A DNA stretch of 64,000 nucleotides from Brevundimonas sp. Root1279. Lineage in GTDB: Bacteria > Pseudomonadota > Alphaproteobacteria > Caulobacterales > Caulobacteraceae. Every line of letters begins with the position of its first letter. Within the stretch, counting starts at the first letter, position 1. Shown here one piece after another: positions 52,944 to 60,809 of this stretch. The notes under the pieces are model-generated. The model was not told the origin of the DNA and did no database searches. It was given only the letters and a program-made list of their open reading frames with translations. The stretch is taken from the NCBI RefSeq assembly GCF_001425945.1, contig NZ_LMEB01000008.1, positions 186,001 through 250,000 of the forward strand. The letters run 5' to 3'. The translations under genes and the position numbers were made by a program.

Positions 52944-53117
52944 GATTCAGACAGACGATTCAGACTCTGTTTTTTTTTGCGCGGAGGAGTCTGACGGGGC
53001 CGCGCCGATTTCAGACGATTCAGACTCTTCAGACTCTGATTTTCACGCGCCGGAGTCTGAACCGGTCGCGCCGATTTCAGACGATTCAGACGATTCAGAC
53101 TCTGTTTTTCGCCGGCC
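52944..53117. repeat. GANTC-rich tandem repeat array between converging genes
   Basis: Three units of 63, 66 and about 45 bases (starting 52944, 53007, 53073) built on CAGACGATTCAGACTC. The first two also carry an inverted GAGTCTGA copy, giving stems 52960-52967/52987-52994 (8 bp) and 53028-53036/53053-53061 (9 bp). Eleven GANTC sites lie in 159 bases: 52944, 52957, 52963, 52987, 53017, 53023, 53032, 53053, 53083, 53092, 53098. Runs of T (nine at 52970-52978, five at 53104-53108) follow two of the CAGACTCTG boxes. The array lies downstream of rnhB (plus) and of the pyk-methylase-small-protein run (minus), so it is not a promoter of either. No terminator of ordinary form was seen in 52834-52943. 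Confidence 0.85.
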
Positions 53118-53375
53118 TCAGATGTGCAGCATGCCGCCCAGCATGGCGCCCATCATGGCCGCGGCGACGCCGCCGCCGACGACGGTCACCCAGTTGCGCA
53201 GCGCGCCGTGCGAGGGGGGAGCCGACGCCTGCTCGACCATGTCATTGGCGGGCCGACCGTCGAAGCGGTTCGGAACGGGCGGGCGCCAGGCGACGGCGTC
53301 GAAGGCGTCCACGGAGCGGCCATAGGCGCGATGGGCGTCCAGGCGACGGGCGGGGGTCATCGTCAGCGGTTCCAT
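53118..53375 (-). CDS. small protein with C-terminal membrane anchor
   Basis: The 85 residues comprise an Arg/Asp-rich soluble part (MTPARRLDAHRAYGRSVDAF) and a C-terminal glycine-rich hydrophobic segment (about 62-85, NWVTVVGGGVAAAMMGAMLG). AGGCGG precedes the ATG at 53375. It lies 44 bases after the DNA methylase on the same strand, and its stop abuts the GANTC array. No family is recognised. Confidence 0.55.
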   Translation of the reverse strand: MEPLTMTPARRLDAHRAYGRSVDAFDAVAWRPPVPNRFDGRPANDMVEQASAPPSHGALRNWVTVVGGGVAAAMMGAMLGGMLHI

Positions 53376-53419
53376 GGCCGCCTAACGATCCGGGACTCGT
53401 CCCGTTCCGTGCGGAGCGG

Positions 53420-54463
53420 TCAGGCCGCGTCGGCCAGCAGCCGCACCGGCCGTTCGCTGACCACGAACAGATATTCGACGTTCCGCAGCCGCCCGACCGA
53501 GCCGACCTTCTCGCCCTTGGGGTTGTGGATGCCGATGCGCGCCCCGACGTAGCGCGGCCGGGCGATCTCGATGACCTGCACCTCGCCCCGCGCCGACAGC
53601 ATCTCGACCAGCTGGTCGCGGCCCAGGTAGCCCTCGTCGTTGAAGGAGACGAGCAGGTTCGGCGCCTGCAGCCCCTCGATGACGGACTGGAGCGCCGGGG
53701 CGATGCCGGGCCGGCTGTTGAACACGCTCTTGCGGGTCTTCACGTCGACCCGCTTGTTGGCCACCCCATAGGTCTCGGGCTTGTCCCACAGCACCAGGCT
53801 CTCCCAGCAGTGGTAGTTCCCGAGGTAGGAATGCTGGTTGTAGGGCGGGTCCAGGTAGACCAGGTCGGCCTCGATCTGCGGGGCCAGGGCGACCGCGTCG
53901 GCATGGGTCGCCCGGCACGGGCCGCCCGCGACGCCGGGCAGGACGTCGGGCATGCGCAGCTCCAGCGGCTTCAGCGCCCGGCTGGCCCATTGCTTCATGT
54001 AGGCCATCTGCAGGCCGGCGGTGGAATCCACCCGGTCGGCGGCCTCCATCAGGCTGACCAGGGCGATGGCCTCCAGCTCGGGCTCCAGCGCCAGGGCGGC
54101 GATCCGGTCGCGCATCGCGTCGATGCGGGCCCCGTTCTCGGGCGTGAAATAGCGGGCGTCCTCGCAGAAGCTCTTGGTGAACCAGCCGGCCTCGGGCGTC
54201 ACCTGGCGCAGCTCGGCCAGCACGGCCTCGGCCTTGGCCAGCCAGCGCTCGCGGTCGGCTTGGACGTAGCAGGTGGCCAGGGCGTGGGCGTAGGCGTTGT
54301 GGTCGTTCGACCAGACCCGGAAGCCCTGCTTCTTCAGCGCATGACCGACCCGCGCCGAGCCCGAGAACAGGTCGCAGACCGTCCCGCCGTCGGGCAGCAC
54401 CGCGGCGATGGTCGAGGCGATCTGCGTCAGCAGCGCCCGCTTGGACCCGATGTATTTGATCAT
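53420..54463 (-). CDS. D12-class DNA adenine N6-methyltransferase
   Basis: Transfers methyl from SAM to adenine N6 in a specific DNA site. The ATG at 54463 (AGGA upstream) gives 347 residues. MIKYIGSKRALL and the SAM motif DLFSGSARVG (31-40) come first and the catalytic DPPY (205-208, in LDPPYNQHSY) later, the order of the alpha (D12/Dam) class; CcrM is of the beta class, so this is not ccrM. No restriction gene is adjacent, so it is an orphan methylase. It follows pyk by 16 bases and is likely co-transcribed. Its recognition site cannot be read from sequence. Confidence 0.88.
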   Translation of the reverse strand: MIKYIGSKRALLTQIASTIAAVLPDGGTVCDLFSGSARVGHALKKQGFRVWSNDHNAYAHALATCYVQADRERWLAKAEAVLAELRQVTPEAGWFTKSFCEDARYFTPENGARIDAMRDRIAALALEPELEAIALVSLMEAADRVDSTAGLQMAYMKQWASRALKPLELRMPDVLPGVAGGPCRATHADAVALAPQIEADLVYLDPPYNQHSYLGNYHCWESLVLWDKPETYGVANKRVDVKTRKSVFNSRPGIAPALQSVIEGLQAPNLLVSFNDEGYLGRDQLVEMLSARGEVQVIEIARPRYVGARIGIHNPKGEKVGSVGRLRNVEYLFVVSERPVRLLADAA

Positions 54464-54479
54464 GCCGATCCTTTGGGGA

Positions 54480-55919
54480 TCAGCCCTTCTGGCCGCGCCC
54501 CTTGGCCGGAACATGCGCCAGTCGGAGCAGATTCGCAGCCCCCGGCGCGCCGAACGGCGTCCCGGCCAGGATCAGCAGGCGCTGGCCGGCCTCGGCCAGG
54601 CCGAACTCGACCGCCTTGGCGACGGCGTCGTCGGTGACCTCCTCCAGCGAGGCGGGCTCGCGGCTCAGGCGGGGCTCCAGGCCCCAGACCAGGGCCAGGC
54701 GGCGGGCGGTCTCGGGTCGCGGGGTCAGGGCCAGGACGGCCTGCAGCGGCCGCTCGCGCGACATCCGCCGCGCCGTTCCGCCCAGGGTCGTGAACACCAC
54801 GACGCAGGCCGTCGACTGGGCCTCGGCCGCCTTGCGCGCCGCCGCCACCAGGGCGTCGACGTCATGCTCGTCCATGCCCGCGTGCTCGGCGTCCATCAGG
54901 CCGGGCCACATCGGGTCGTTCTCAACCCGCTCGATGATCCGGTTCATGATGCCGACCGACTCCAGCGGATAGTCGCCCGAGGCCGTCTCGGCCGACAGCA
55001 TCAGGGCGTCGGCGCCCTCGTAGACGGCGTTGGCCACGTCCGAGGCCTCAGCCCGGGTCGGGGCCGGCGCGGAGGTCATCGACTCCAGCATCTGGGTGGC
55101 CACGATCACCGGCACGCCGCGCTGGCGGGCGGCGCGGATGATCCGCTTCTGCGCCACCGGCACCTCTTCGGGGTCCAGCTCGACGCCCAGGTCGCCGCGC
55201 GCGACCATGACGCCGTCGCAGTAGTCGAGGATGCTTTCGAGCTGATCCAGGGCCTGCGGCTTCTCGATCTTGGCCAGGCAGGCGGCCTTGCCCTTCACGA
55301 TCTGCTTCAGCTCGGCCATGTCCTCGGCCTTCTGGACGAAGCTCAGCGCAACCCAGTCGACGCCGATGCGCAGGGCGAAGGCCAGGTCTTCGCGGTCCTT
55401 GGGGGTCAGGGCCGAGACCGGGATCACCGCCTCCGGCACCGCCACGCCCTTGCGGTCCGACAGCTTGGTGCCGCTCTCGACCGTCACGTCGGCCCACTCG
55501 TCGGTGCGCTCGCCGACGCGCAGCCGCACCCGGCCGTCGTCGAGCAGCAGCAGCATGCCGGTGCGCAGGGCCTTGAAGATCTCGGGATGCGGCATCTGCA
55601 CCCGCGTCGCGTCGCCCGGGGTCGGGTCGAGGTCGAAGCGCATGGTATGGCCCGGCTTCACCTCGATCTCGACGTCGGCGAAGCGACCCAGACGGAGCTT
55701 GGGTCCCTGCAGGTCCGCGAGCACGCCCAGCGGGCGCTTCAGGGCCAGCTCGGCCCCGCGCACGGCCTTCAGCGCCGCCGCATGGTCCTCGTGCGAGCCG
55801 TGGCTGAAGTTGAGGCGGAAGACGTCGACGCCGGCCTGGGCCAGGGCCTTCACGGTGCCGGGGGCGCGGCTGGCGGGCCCCAGGGTCGCTACGATGCGGG
55901 CGCGCCGGGCTCTTTTCAT
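54480..55919 (-). CDS. pyk: pyruvate kinase
   Basis: Converts PEP and ADP to pyruvate and ATP. The ATG at 55919 gives 479 residues beginning RARIVATLGPAS; upstream frame lacks a normal start. VFRLNFSHGSHEDH, LADLQGPKLRLG, the catalytic lysine/metal region CLAKIEKPQALDQLESIL, MVARGDLGVEL, and ATQMLESM...PTRAEASDVANAV are all visible. A C-terminal domain is present but lacks obvious effector-site residues. It heads the pyk-methylase operon. Confidence 0.96.
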   Translation of the reverse strand: MKRARRARIVATLGPASRAPGTVKALAQAGVDVFRLNFSHGSHEDHAAALKAVRGAELALKRPLGVLADLQGPKLRLGRFADVEIEVKPGHTMRFDLDPTPGDATRVQMPHPEIFKALRTGMLLLLDDGRVRLRVGERTDEWADVTVESGTKLSDRKGVAVPEAVIPVSALTPKDREDLAFALRIGVDWVALSFVQKAEDMAELKQIVKGKAACLAKIEKPQALDQLESILDYCDGVMVARGDLGVELDPEEVPVAQKRIIRAARQRGVPVIVATQMLESMTSAPAPTRAEASDVANAVYEGADALMLSAETASGDYPLESVGIMNRIIERVENDPMWPGLMDAEHAGMDEHDVDALVAAARKAAEAQSTACVVVFTTLGGTARRMSRERPLQAVLALTPRPETARRLALVWGLEPRLSREPASLEEVTDDAVAKAVEFGLAEAGQRLLILAGTPFGAPGAANLLRLAHVPAKGRGQKG

Positions 55920-56025
55920 GTGTCTTCTGGCCTTGGGAGGGAGCGTTCGCGCCCTTACTGCCAACGAAACGCCGCAGGGGTAAGGCCGCTCCGCCCGCGG
56001 AAACACGAAGTTATGGGAGGGCCGG

Positions 56026-56110
56026 TGGTGCGAGCGGCGGGGATCGAACCCGCATGACCGAGGTCGAGGGATTTTAAGTCCCTTGCGTCTACCAGTTTCG
56101 CCACGCTCGC
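56026..56110 (-). tRNA. tRNA-Leu (UAA)
   Basis: On the minus strand, an acceptor stem GCGAGCG (56104-56110) pairs with CGCTCGC (56030-56036), followed by A and an encoded CCA (56026-56028). The anticodon arm is AGGGA-CTTAAAA-TCCCT, anticodon TAA at 56074-56076. The T arm is GCGGG-TTCGATC-CCCGC. The D arm starts GGCGAAACTGGTAGACGC, and a long variable arm marks it as class II. The length is 85 with CCA. Confidence 0.97.
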
Positions 56111-56195
56111 GGGCCGTCTGGCCGGTCTAGCAGCGACCGGCTCGGCGCGCCACGCAGCGGGAGCGGGCCGAGGCCGCTCCCGCGATCCGCCTCGA

Positions 56196-57623
56196 TCAGC
56201 GCGCCGCTTCGCCCGCCGGGCGCATGGCCCGGAAGTCGACGTCCGAATCCGCGATCAGATAGACCAGCCCCGCCCAGGCGGCGACGTTCTGGCTCAACTG
56301 TTCCGGGTCGATCTTGTCCAGGGTGTCGTCGGCCGTGTGGTGCAGGTCGAAATAGCGGCTGCCGTCCTGGCTCAGGCCGAACACCGGCACGCCGCCCTCG
56401 GCCAGCGGACCGATGTCGACGCCGCCATGCAGTTCGGGCTGCTGCGAAGGCAGGACGCCGATCGGGTACAGAACCTGGGTCGCCGCCTTGGCGAAGTCCG
56501 AGGCCTGGGCCCCCGGCGGCAGACGCAGGGCGTGGACACGGTCGGCGCCGAAGTCGCTTTCGCCGGCGATGATGTGCTTCTCGATGGCCGGGCCGATGTT
56601 GCGGACATAGGCGCCGCCGCCGTTGCCGGTGTCGGTCGGCTGGGCGACCTCCTCCGAGCCGTACAGCACGACGCGGACAGTCCGCGCCGGACGGCGACCG
56701 CTCTCCGCGATGGCCTTGGCCGCGGCCAGGGTGATGCCGCCGCCGGCGGCGTCATCGATGGCCCCGGTGCCCAGGTCCCAGCTGTCCATGTGCGAGCCCA
56801 GGACGATGACCTCGTCCGGACGCGACCGGCCTACGATCTCGCCGACCACGTTCTGCGACACCGTCTCATAGGTGTGCGCGGTCGAGGACAGGCTGATCCG
56901 CACCGGCTCGTTTAGGCCCAGCAGGCGGGACAGTTGGTCGGCGTCGGGCGCGCTGAGCGCAAAGGCCGGCAGGGGCACGCGGCCCTCGACATAGCGGGTG
57001 GTGCCGGTGTGCGGCATGCGGTGCTCGTCCGACCCCGCCGACCGCATGATGAAGGCCACCGCCCCCTTCGAGGCCGCCGCCGCCGGACCGGCGCCGCGGA
57101 TGCGCGACAGCGGGCCGTAGCCCGAGCCGTCCTGCATGCGCACCATCTGACCTGCATCGACGAAGGCGATCTTGCCGTTCAACGAGCCGGCCGGGGCGGC
57201 GTTCAGCGCCTCCAGGCTGTCGAATCGGACCACCTCGGCCTCGATCACCCCGTTGGTGCCGGGCGAGTGGCCCAGGGCGGCGACGACCAGCCGCTGGGGT
57301 TGGGCGCCGACGATGGCGGCCTGTTCCTCGCCGCGCTCCCAGCCGACCAGCGGGAACTCTTCGACGCGGACGTTCTGGAAGCCGTGGGCGCGCATGTAGT
57401 CGGCGGCCCAGGCGGCGGCGGCCTGCTCCGAGTGCGAACCCGCCGGACGCGGCCCGAAGCGGGTGGTCAGTTGGGTCACGTAGTCCAAAGCGATGTTCTC
57501 CGCCTTGGCCGCATCGCGGATCTGCTCCGCCCGCTGGATGGTCGCGGCGTCCTGCGCGAGGGCGGGCGCGGCGAGGCTCAGCGCAAGCGCGCTGGCGGCG
57601 AGGAGGCGGGCGGACAGGCGCAT
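56196..57623 (-). CDS. exported M28-family zinc metallopeptidase
   Basis: An aminopeptidase/carboxypeptidase-like enzyme of 475 residues: a signal peptide (RLSARLLAASALALSLAAP, cut near ALAQ), an N-terminal half with a PA-like inserted domain, and the M28 core with GSHMDSWDLGTGAIDDAAG (metal His/Asp), YGSEEVA (catalytic Glu region) and the late metal ligand HHTADDTLDKID. The ATG at 57623 has GGAG 6 bases upstream. It probably trims peptides in the periplasm. Confidence 0.92.
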   Translation of the reverse strand: MRLSARLLAASALALSLAAPALAQDAATIQRAEQIRDAAKAENIALDYVTQLTTRFGPRPAGSHSEQAAAAWAADYMRAHGFQNVRVEEFPLVGWERGEEQAAIVGAQPQRLVVAALGHSPGTNGVIEAEVVRFDSLEALNAAPAGSLNGKIAFVDAGQMVRMQDGSGYGPLSRIRGAGPAAAASKGAVAFIMRSAGSDEHRMPHTGTTRYVEGRVPLPAFALSAPDADQLSRLLGLNEPVRISLSSTAHTYETVSQNVVGEIVGRSRPDEVIVLGSHMDSWDLGTGAIDDAAGGGITLAAAKAIAESGRRPARTVRVVLYGSEEVAQPTDTGNGGGAYVRNIGPAIEKHIIAGESDFGADRVHALRLPPGAQASDFAKAATQVLYPIGVLPSQQPELHGGVDIGPLAEGGVPVFGLSQDGSRYFDLHHTADDTLDKIDPEQLSQNVAAWAGLVYLIADSDVDFRAMRPAGEAAR

Positions 57624-57736
57624 GATCACTCCGGGGACTCACAGGGGAGGCCGGGAACCTAGACCGGGGATTCGATAGCGGGAAGCAGGCTTGGCCGGAG
57701 TTTTCCTTCGGCCGTCACAAGGCACGCCGGGGCTGG

Positions 57737-57976
57737 CTACTCGCCCTTGATCCAGGCCTCGACCGGGCCCTGCAGCTTGACGGTCAGGGCCTTGCCGCGG
57801 CGGTCGACGCGGTTGCCGACGGCCAGGCGGACCCAGCCTTCCGAAATGCAGTATTCCTCGACGTTGGTCTTCTCTTCGCCCTTGAAGCGGACGCCGACGC
57901 CCTTCGACAGCAGGTCGGCGTCGTGGAACGGGCTGTCGGGGTCGACGGAAAGTCGGTCGGGGATGACGTCGGTCAT
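57737..57976 (-). CDS. DUF3297 family protein
   Basis: A 79-residue soluble protein with the compact sequence of the DUF3297 family: PDRLSVDPDSPFHDADLL, GVRFKGEEKTNVEEYCISEG and a C-terminal PVEAWIKGE. The family is widespread in proteobacteria without a known function. It stands alone, divergent from the hydrolase gene at 58104. Confidence 0.87.
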   Translation of the reverse strand: MTDVIPDRLSVDPDSPFHDADLLSKGVGVRFKGEEKTNVEEYCISEGWVRLAVGNRVDRRGKALTVKLQGPVEAWIKGE

Positions 57977-58103
57977 GGGAAGGCTCGTCTAAGGATCAGC
58001 CGCCGCCTTTAGCCGACCCGGTCCCCGCCTCCAAGGCCCGATGCGGGACTTGACCTAACCCGGCGTCAATCCGCTAAGTTCGTTGCGAATAGAGACGGAC
58101 CTC

Positions 58104-58982
58104 ATGAGCGACCTCATCATTCGCGACTTCACGTCCGCCGCCGCCGATGGCTTCCCGCTGTCGATGCGGCTGGTCTCGGCGGCCGCGCCGAGCGTCGCCG
58201 TCCTGGTCAGTTCGGGCACCGGCTTTCCCAAGGGCTTCTACGACCGATTCGCCCGCCACCTGACCGGGCGCGGCGCGGCCGTCCTGACCTACGACTTCCG
58301 CGGCATCGCCGGTTCTCGCCCAGAAGATTTGGCGGCGATGCGGATGGACTATCCCGACTGGGGCCGGCTCGACATGCCCGCGGCCCTGGACGCCCTGGCC
58401 GAGGCCGCGCCCGGCCTGCCGATCGTCCACGTCGGCCATAGCGTCGGCGGCCACTTCCTCGGCTTCATGCCCAACCACGCCCGCATCGCGCGGCACGCCT
58501 TCGTCTCGGTCGGCAGCGGCTATTGGGGCCGGCACCACCGGTCCTACAACCCGCTCGAGCTGTTCTTCTGGCTCGGCTACGGCCCGTACAGCCTGGCGCG
58601 GCACGGCTACATCAAGGGCGGCGGCCTGTGGGCGGGAACCGACCTGCCGCGCGGCGTCTGGGAGACCTGGCGACGCTGGTGCCTGAAGGAGCCCTATTTC
58701 CTCGACGAGCTGAAGGACCAGCTTCAACCGCACCACTTCGACGCCGTGACCGCTCCGATCCGCTCGTGGATCTTCACCGACGACCCGATCGCCACGCCCA
58801 GGACCTCGCCGATCCTCCTGCAGGTCTATCCCAACGCGCCCAAGGAGGTCGTCGTCCGCAAGCCCGCCGATTACGGCGTCGCCCGCATCGGCCACGAGGG
58901 CGCCTTCCGCCGGGGGATGGAGCCGCTGTGGGACGAGATGTTCGACTGGCTGCTTGAACCGAGCGTCGCACCGCATAGGTAA
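58104..58982 (+). CDS. alpha/beta hydrolase (COG4757-like)
   Basis: The ATG at 58104 gives 292 residues. The core shows LVSSGTGFPKGFYDRFARHL, TYDFRGIAGSRP, the nucleophile elbow GHSVGGHFLGF, and the catalytic His in IGHEGAF. A lid rich in Trp/Tyr (GYWGRHHRSYNPLELFFW) separates the lobes. No signal peptide is present, so it should be cytoplasmic. Substrate unknown. The frame is open upstream from a TTG at 58083, but the ATG has the better ribosome site. Confidence 0.87.
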   Translation: MSDLIIRDFTSAAADGFPLSMRLVSAAAPSVAVLVSSGTGFPKGFYDRFARHLTGRGAAVLTYDFRGIAGSRPEDLAAMRMDYPDWGRLDMPAALDALAEAAPGLPIVHVGHSVGGHFLGFMPNHARIARHAFVSVGSGYWGRHHRSYNPLELFFWLGYGPYSLARHGYIKGGGLWAGTDLPRGVWETWRRWCLKEPYFLDELKDQLQPHHFDAVTAPIRSWIFTDDPIATPRTSPILLQVYPNAPKEVVVRKPADYGVARIGHEGAFRRGMEPLWDEMFDWLLEPSVAPHR

Positions 58983-59007
58983 GCGCACCCTTCCCGGAGC
59001 GCTCCCC

Positions 59008-59859
59008 ATGTCCGCACAGTCCGCTATCGCCGTTGACGGCCACGCAATCCCCCAGCTCGGCTTCGGCACCTGGATGCTCGAGCCCGAAGACGCCCGGCGG
59101 ATGGTCGCCGAGGCCCTGCGCATCGGCTACCGCCACATCGACACGGCGTGGATCTACAAGAACGAGGCCGCCGTCGGCGACGGCATCCGCGACGCCATCG
59201 CGGCTGGCCATGTGGCCCGCGAGGACATCTGGCTGACGACCAAGATCTGGGTCGAGCATTTCGATCGCGAGGGTCTTTTGAAACAGGCCGAGGAATCGGC
59301 CGCCAGCCTGGGCTTCACCCCCGACCTGCTGTTGCTGCACTGGCCCAAGGCCTCGCCGGCCCTGAAGGAGACCATCGAGGCGCTGAACGAGGCCAAGGAT
59401 AAGGGCCTGACCCACGCCATCGGCCTGTCCAACTTCCCCTCGAAGGAGTTCCGCGAGGCCCAGGCGCTGTCAAAGGCCCGGCTGATCACCAACCAGGTCG
59501 AGTACCACCCCTACCAGAAGCTGACGACGCTGCTTGAGACGGCCAGGGACCTCGGCTCCTCGATCACCGCCTGGTCGCCGCTGGCCCAAGGCAAGATCGC
59601 CGATGACCCGACGATCAACGAGATCGGAAAGGCCCACGGCAAGTCGGCCGGCCAGATCACCCTGCGCTGGCTGATCCAACAGGGCGTCATCGCCATCCCG
59701 CGCACGACCAAGGTCAGCCGCGCCCAGGAGAGCTTCGACATCTTCGACTTCGAGCTGTCCGCCGAGGAGATGCAGCGCATCCACGCCCTGGCCCGTCCCG
59801 ACGGCCGTCTCGGCGACTGGCTCGACAAGGACTTCCAATGGGACGAAGAATGGGCGTGA
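59008..59859 (+). CDS. aldo/keto reductase
   Basis: NADPH-dependent (beta/alpha)8 oxidoreductase of 283 residues. The catalytic tetrad is visible: D45 and Y50 (HIDTAWIY), K79 (TKIW) and H111 (LLLHWPK). GLSNFPSKEF, NQVEYHPY and IAIPRTTKVSR are the cofactor-binding motifs. It resembles 2,5-diketo-D-gluconate reductases (DkgA/B), but the substrate cannot be fixed. GGAG precedes the ATG at 59008; an earlier in-frame start at 58954 would overlap the hydrolase. Confidence 0.92.
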   Translation: MSAQSAIAVDGHAIPQLGFGTWMLEPEDARRMVAEALRIGYRHIDTAWIYKNEAAVGDGIRDAIAAGHVAREDIWLTTKIWVEHFDREGLLKQAEESAASLGFTPDLLLLHWPKASPALKETIEALNEAKDKGLTHAIGLSNFPSKEFREAQALSKARLITNQVEYHPYQKLTTLLETARDLGSSITAWSPLAQGKIADDPTINEIGKAHGKSAGQITLRWLIQQGVIAIPRTTKVSRAQESFDIFDFELSAEEMQRIHALARPDGRLGDWLDKDFQWDEEWA

Positions 59860-59896
59860 GGCGTCCCGCCTAGAGGACGTCACGGGAGCGACGTTC

Positions 59897-60145
59897 ATGG
59901 GTTCGGTGCTGGGATTTCCCGGCGTCGATCCGCTCGATGCGGCGGTCGGCGCGAGGCTGAAGCGGTGGCGGGAGCAGCGCGGCATGACCGTCGTCGAACT
60001 CGCCCGACTGATCGATCTGACCCCAGAGGAAGAGCGCCTAGCGGAAGCCGGGCGCGCCCACCTCTCCACCGCCCAGATCGGCGCCGCGACCAGCGCCCTG
60101 CACTTGCCGCTGTGGGCCCTCGTCTCCGACACGCGGGCCTACTGA
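59897..60145 (+). CDS. small XRE-type helix-turn-helix protein
   Basis: An 82-residue protein with one Cro/CI-like HTH: ARLKRWREQRGMTVVELARL then an atypical second helix pair with several Glu residues (TPEEERLAEAGRAHL), and a short C-terminal end (LPLWALVSDTRAY). The turn between the two helices lacks the common Ser/Gln pattern of strong DNA binders. It starts 37 bases after the reductase and ends one base before the next gene's ATG. Confidence 0.78.
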   Translation: MGSVLGFPGVDPLDAAVGARLKRWREQRGMTVVELARLIDLTPEEERLAEAGRAHLSTAQIGAATSALHLPLWALVSDTRAY

Positions 60146-60146
60146 G

Positions 60147-60800
60147 ATGGCCCGGGACCGCGCCGCCTACCTCTGGCGCGCGGTCTTCGCGGCCGTCGGC
60201 TGGGCGGCCCTGGCGCTGAAATTCTGGCTGATGGCGCGCAGCCTGCCCGAGCTGAACCTGTTCGCCCTGACCCTGCGCTACTTCAGCTTCTTCACCATCC
60301 TGGGCACCGTGCTGGTGGTGCTGGCCCTGACCGCGCCGGTGGTCGCGCCCGGCTCCCGACTGGGCCGCTGGGCCGAGGCGCCGGGCGTCCGCTCGGCGGT
60401 GGCGATGTACATTACGGTCGTCGCGGTGGCCTATCACTTCCTGCTGTCCAGCCCGTGGACCCCCGTCACGCTCGATGTGGTCGCCACCGTGCTGCTGCAC
60501 TACGTCCTGCCGGCCGCCTACATCCTCGACTGGCTGATGTTCACGCCCAAGGGGACGCTGACCTGGAGCCACCCGATCAAATGGCTGTCCTTCCCGGCCG
60601 CCTACGGCGTCTGGACCGTGATCCATGGCTACGCCACCGGCTTCTGGCCCTACTGGTTCGTCAACGTGCCGCAGCTGGGGCTGGAGCGGACCATCTTCTG
60701 GGCCGTGTCCCTGCTGGTCTTCTTCCTTGGAGCGGGCTGCGCCCTGGTGCTGATCGACCGCTATGCGCTTGGGCGTGACAGGCGAGCTCGCGCCGCCTAA
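60147..60800 (+). CDS. Pr6Pr family membrane protein
   Basis: A polytopic membrane protein of 217 residues with about six hydrophobic helices. LRYFSFFTILGTVLVVLAL, the LLHYVLPAAYILDWLMFTPKG stretch (conserved His and Asp) and the aromatic-rich YATGFWPYWFVNV match the Pr6Pr (FAR-17a/AIG1-like) family. Function is unknown in bacteria; some eukaryotic relatives are lipid hydrolases. It begins one base after the HTH gene. Confidence 0.85.
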   Translation: MARDRAAYLWRAVFAAVGWAALALKFWLMARSLPELNLFALTLRYFSFFTILGTVLVVLALTAPVVAPGSRLGRWAEAPGVRSAVAMYITVVAVAYHFLLSSPWTPVTLDVVATVLLHYVLPAAYILDWLMFTPKGTLTWSHPIKWLSFPAAYGVWTVIHGYATGFWPYWFVNVPQLGLERTIFWAVSLLVFFLGAGCALVLIDRYALGRDRRARAA

Positions 60801-60809
60801 TCCAACGGC

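Noticed and set aside
52944..53117. The repeat array as a CRISPR array
   Set aside because: Units are nearly identical throughout with no unique spacers, unit length varies, and no cas genes are near.
53391..53404. A short CGGGAC/GTCCCG hairpin after the methylase as its terminator
   Set aside because: Only six base pairs with no T-run, and the next small gene on the same strand starts just before it.
53420..54463. The methylase as CcrM
   Set aside because: Motif order (SAM motif before DPPY) is that of the alpha/D12 class; CcrM has the DPPY motif first and a C-terminal RAMA domain, which is absent.
52910..54637. Long plus-strand frame through the GANTC array, translating the repeats as RFQTIQT-like units
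   Set aside because: The repeat lengths (63 and 66) keep the frame by chance, the rest is antisense to the methylase, and the only start is a TTG without a ribosome site.
54408..56057. A 549-codon plus-strand frame opposite pyk
   Set aside because: Shadow of pyruvate kinase; it has low-complexity composition and no ribosome site.
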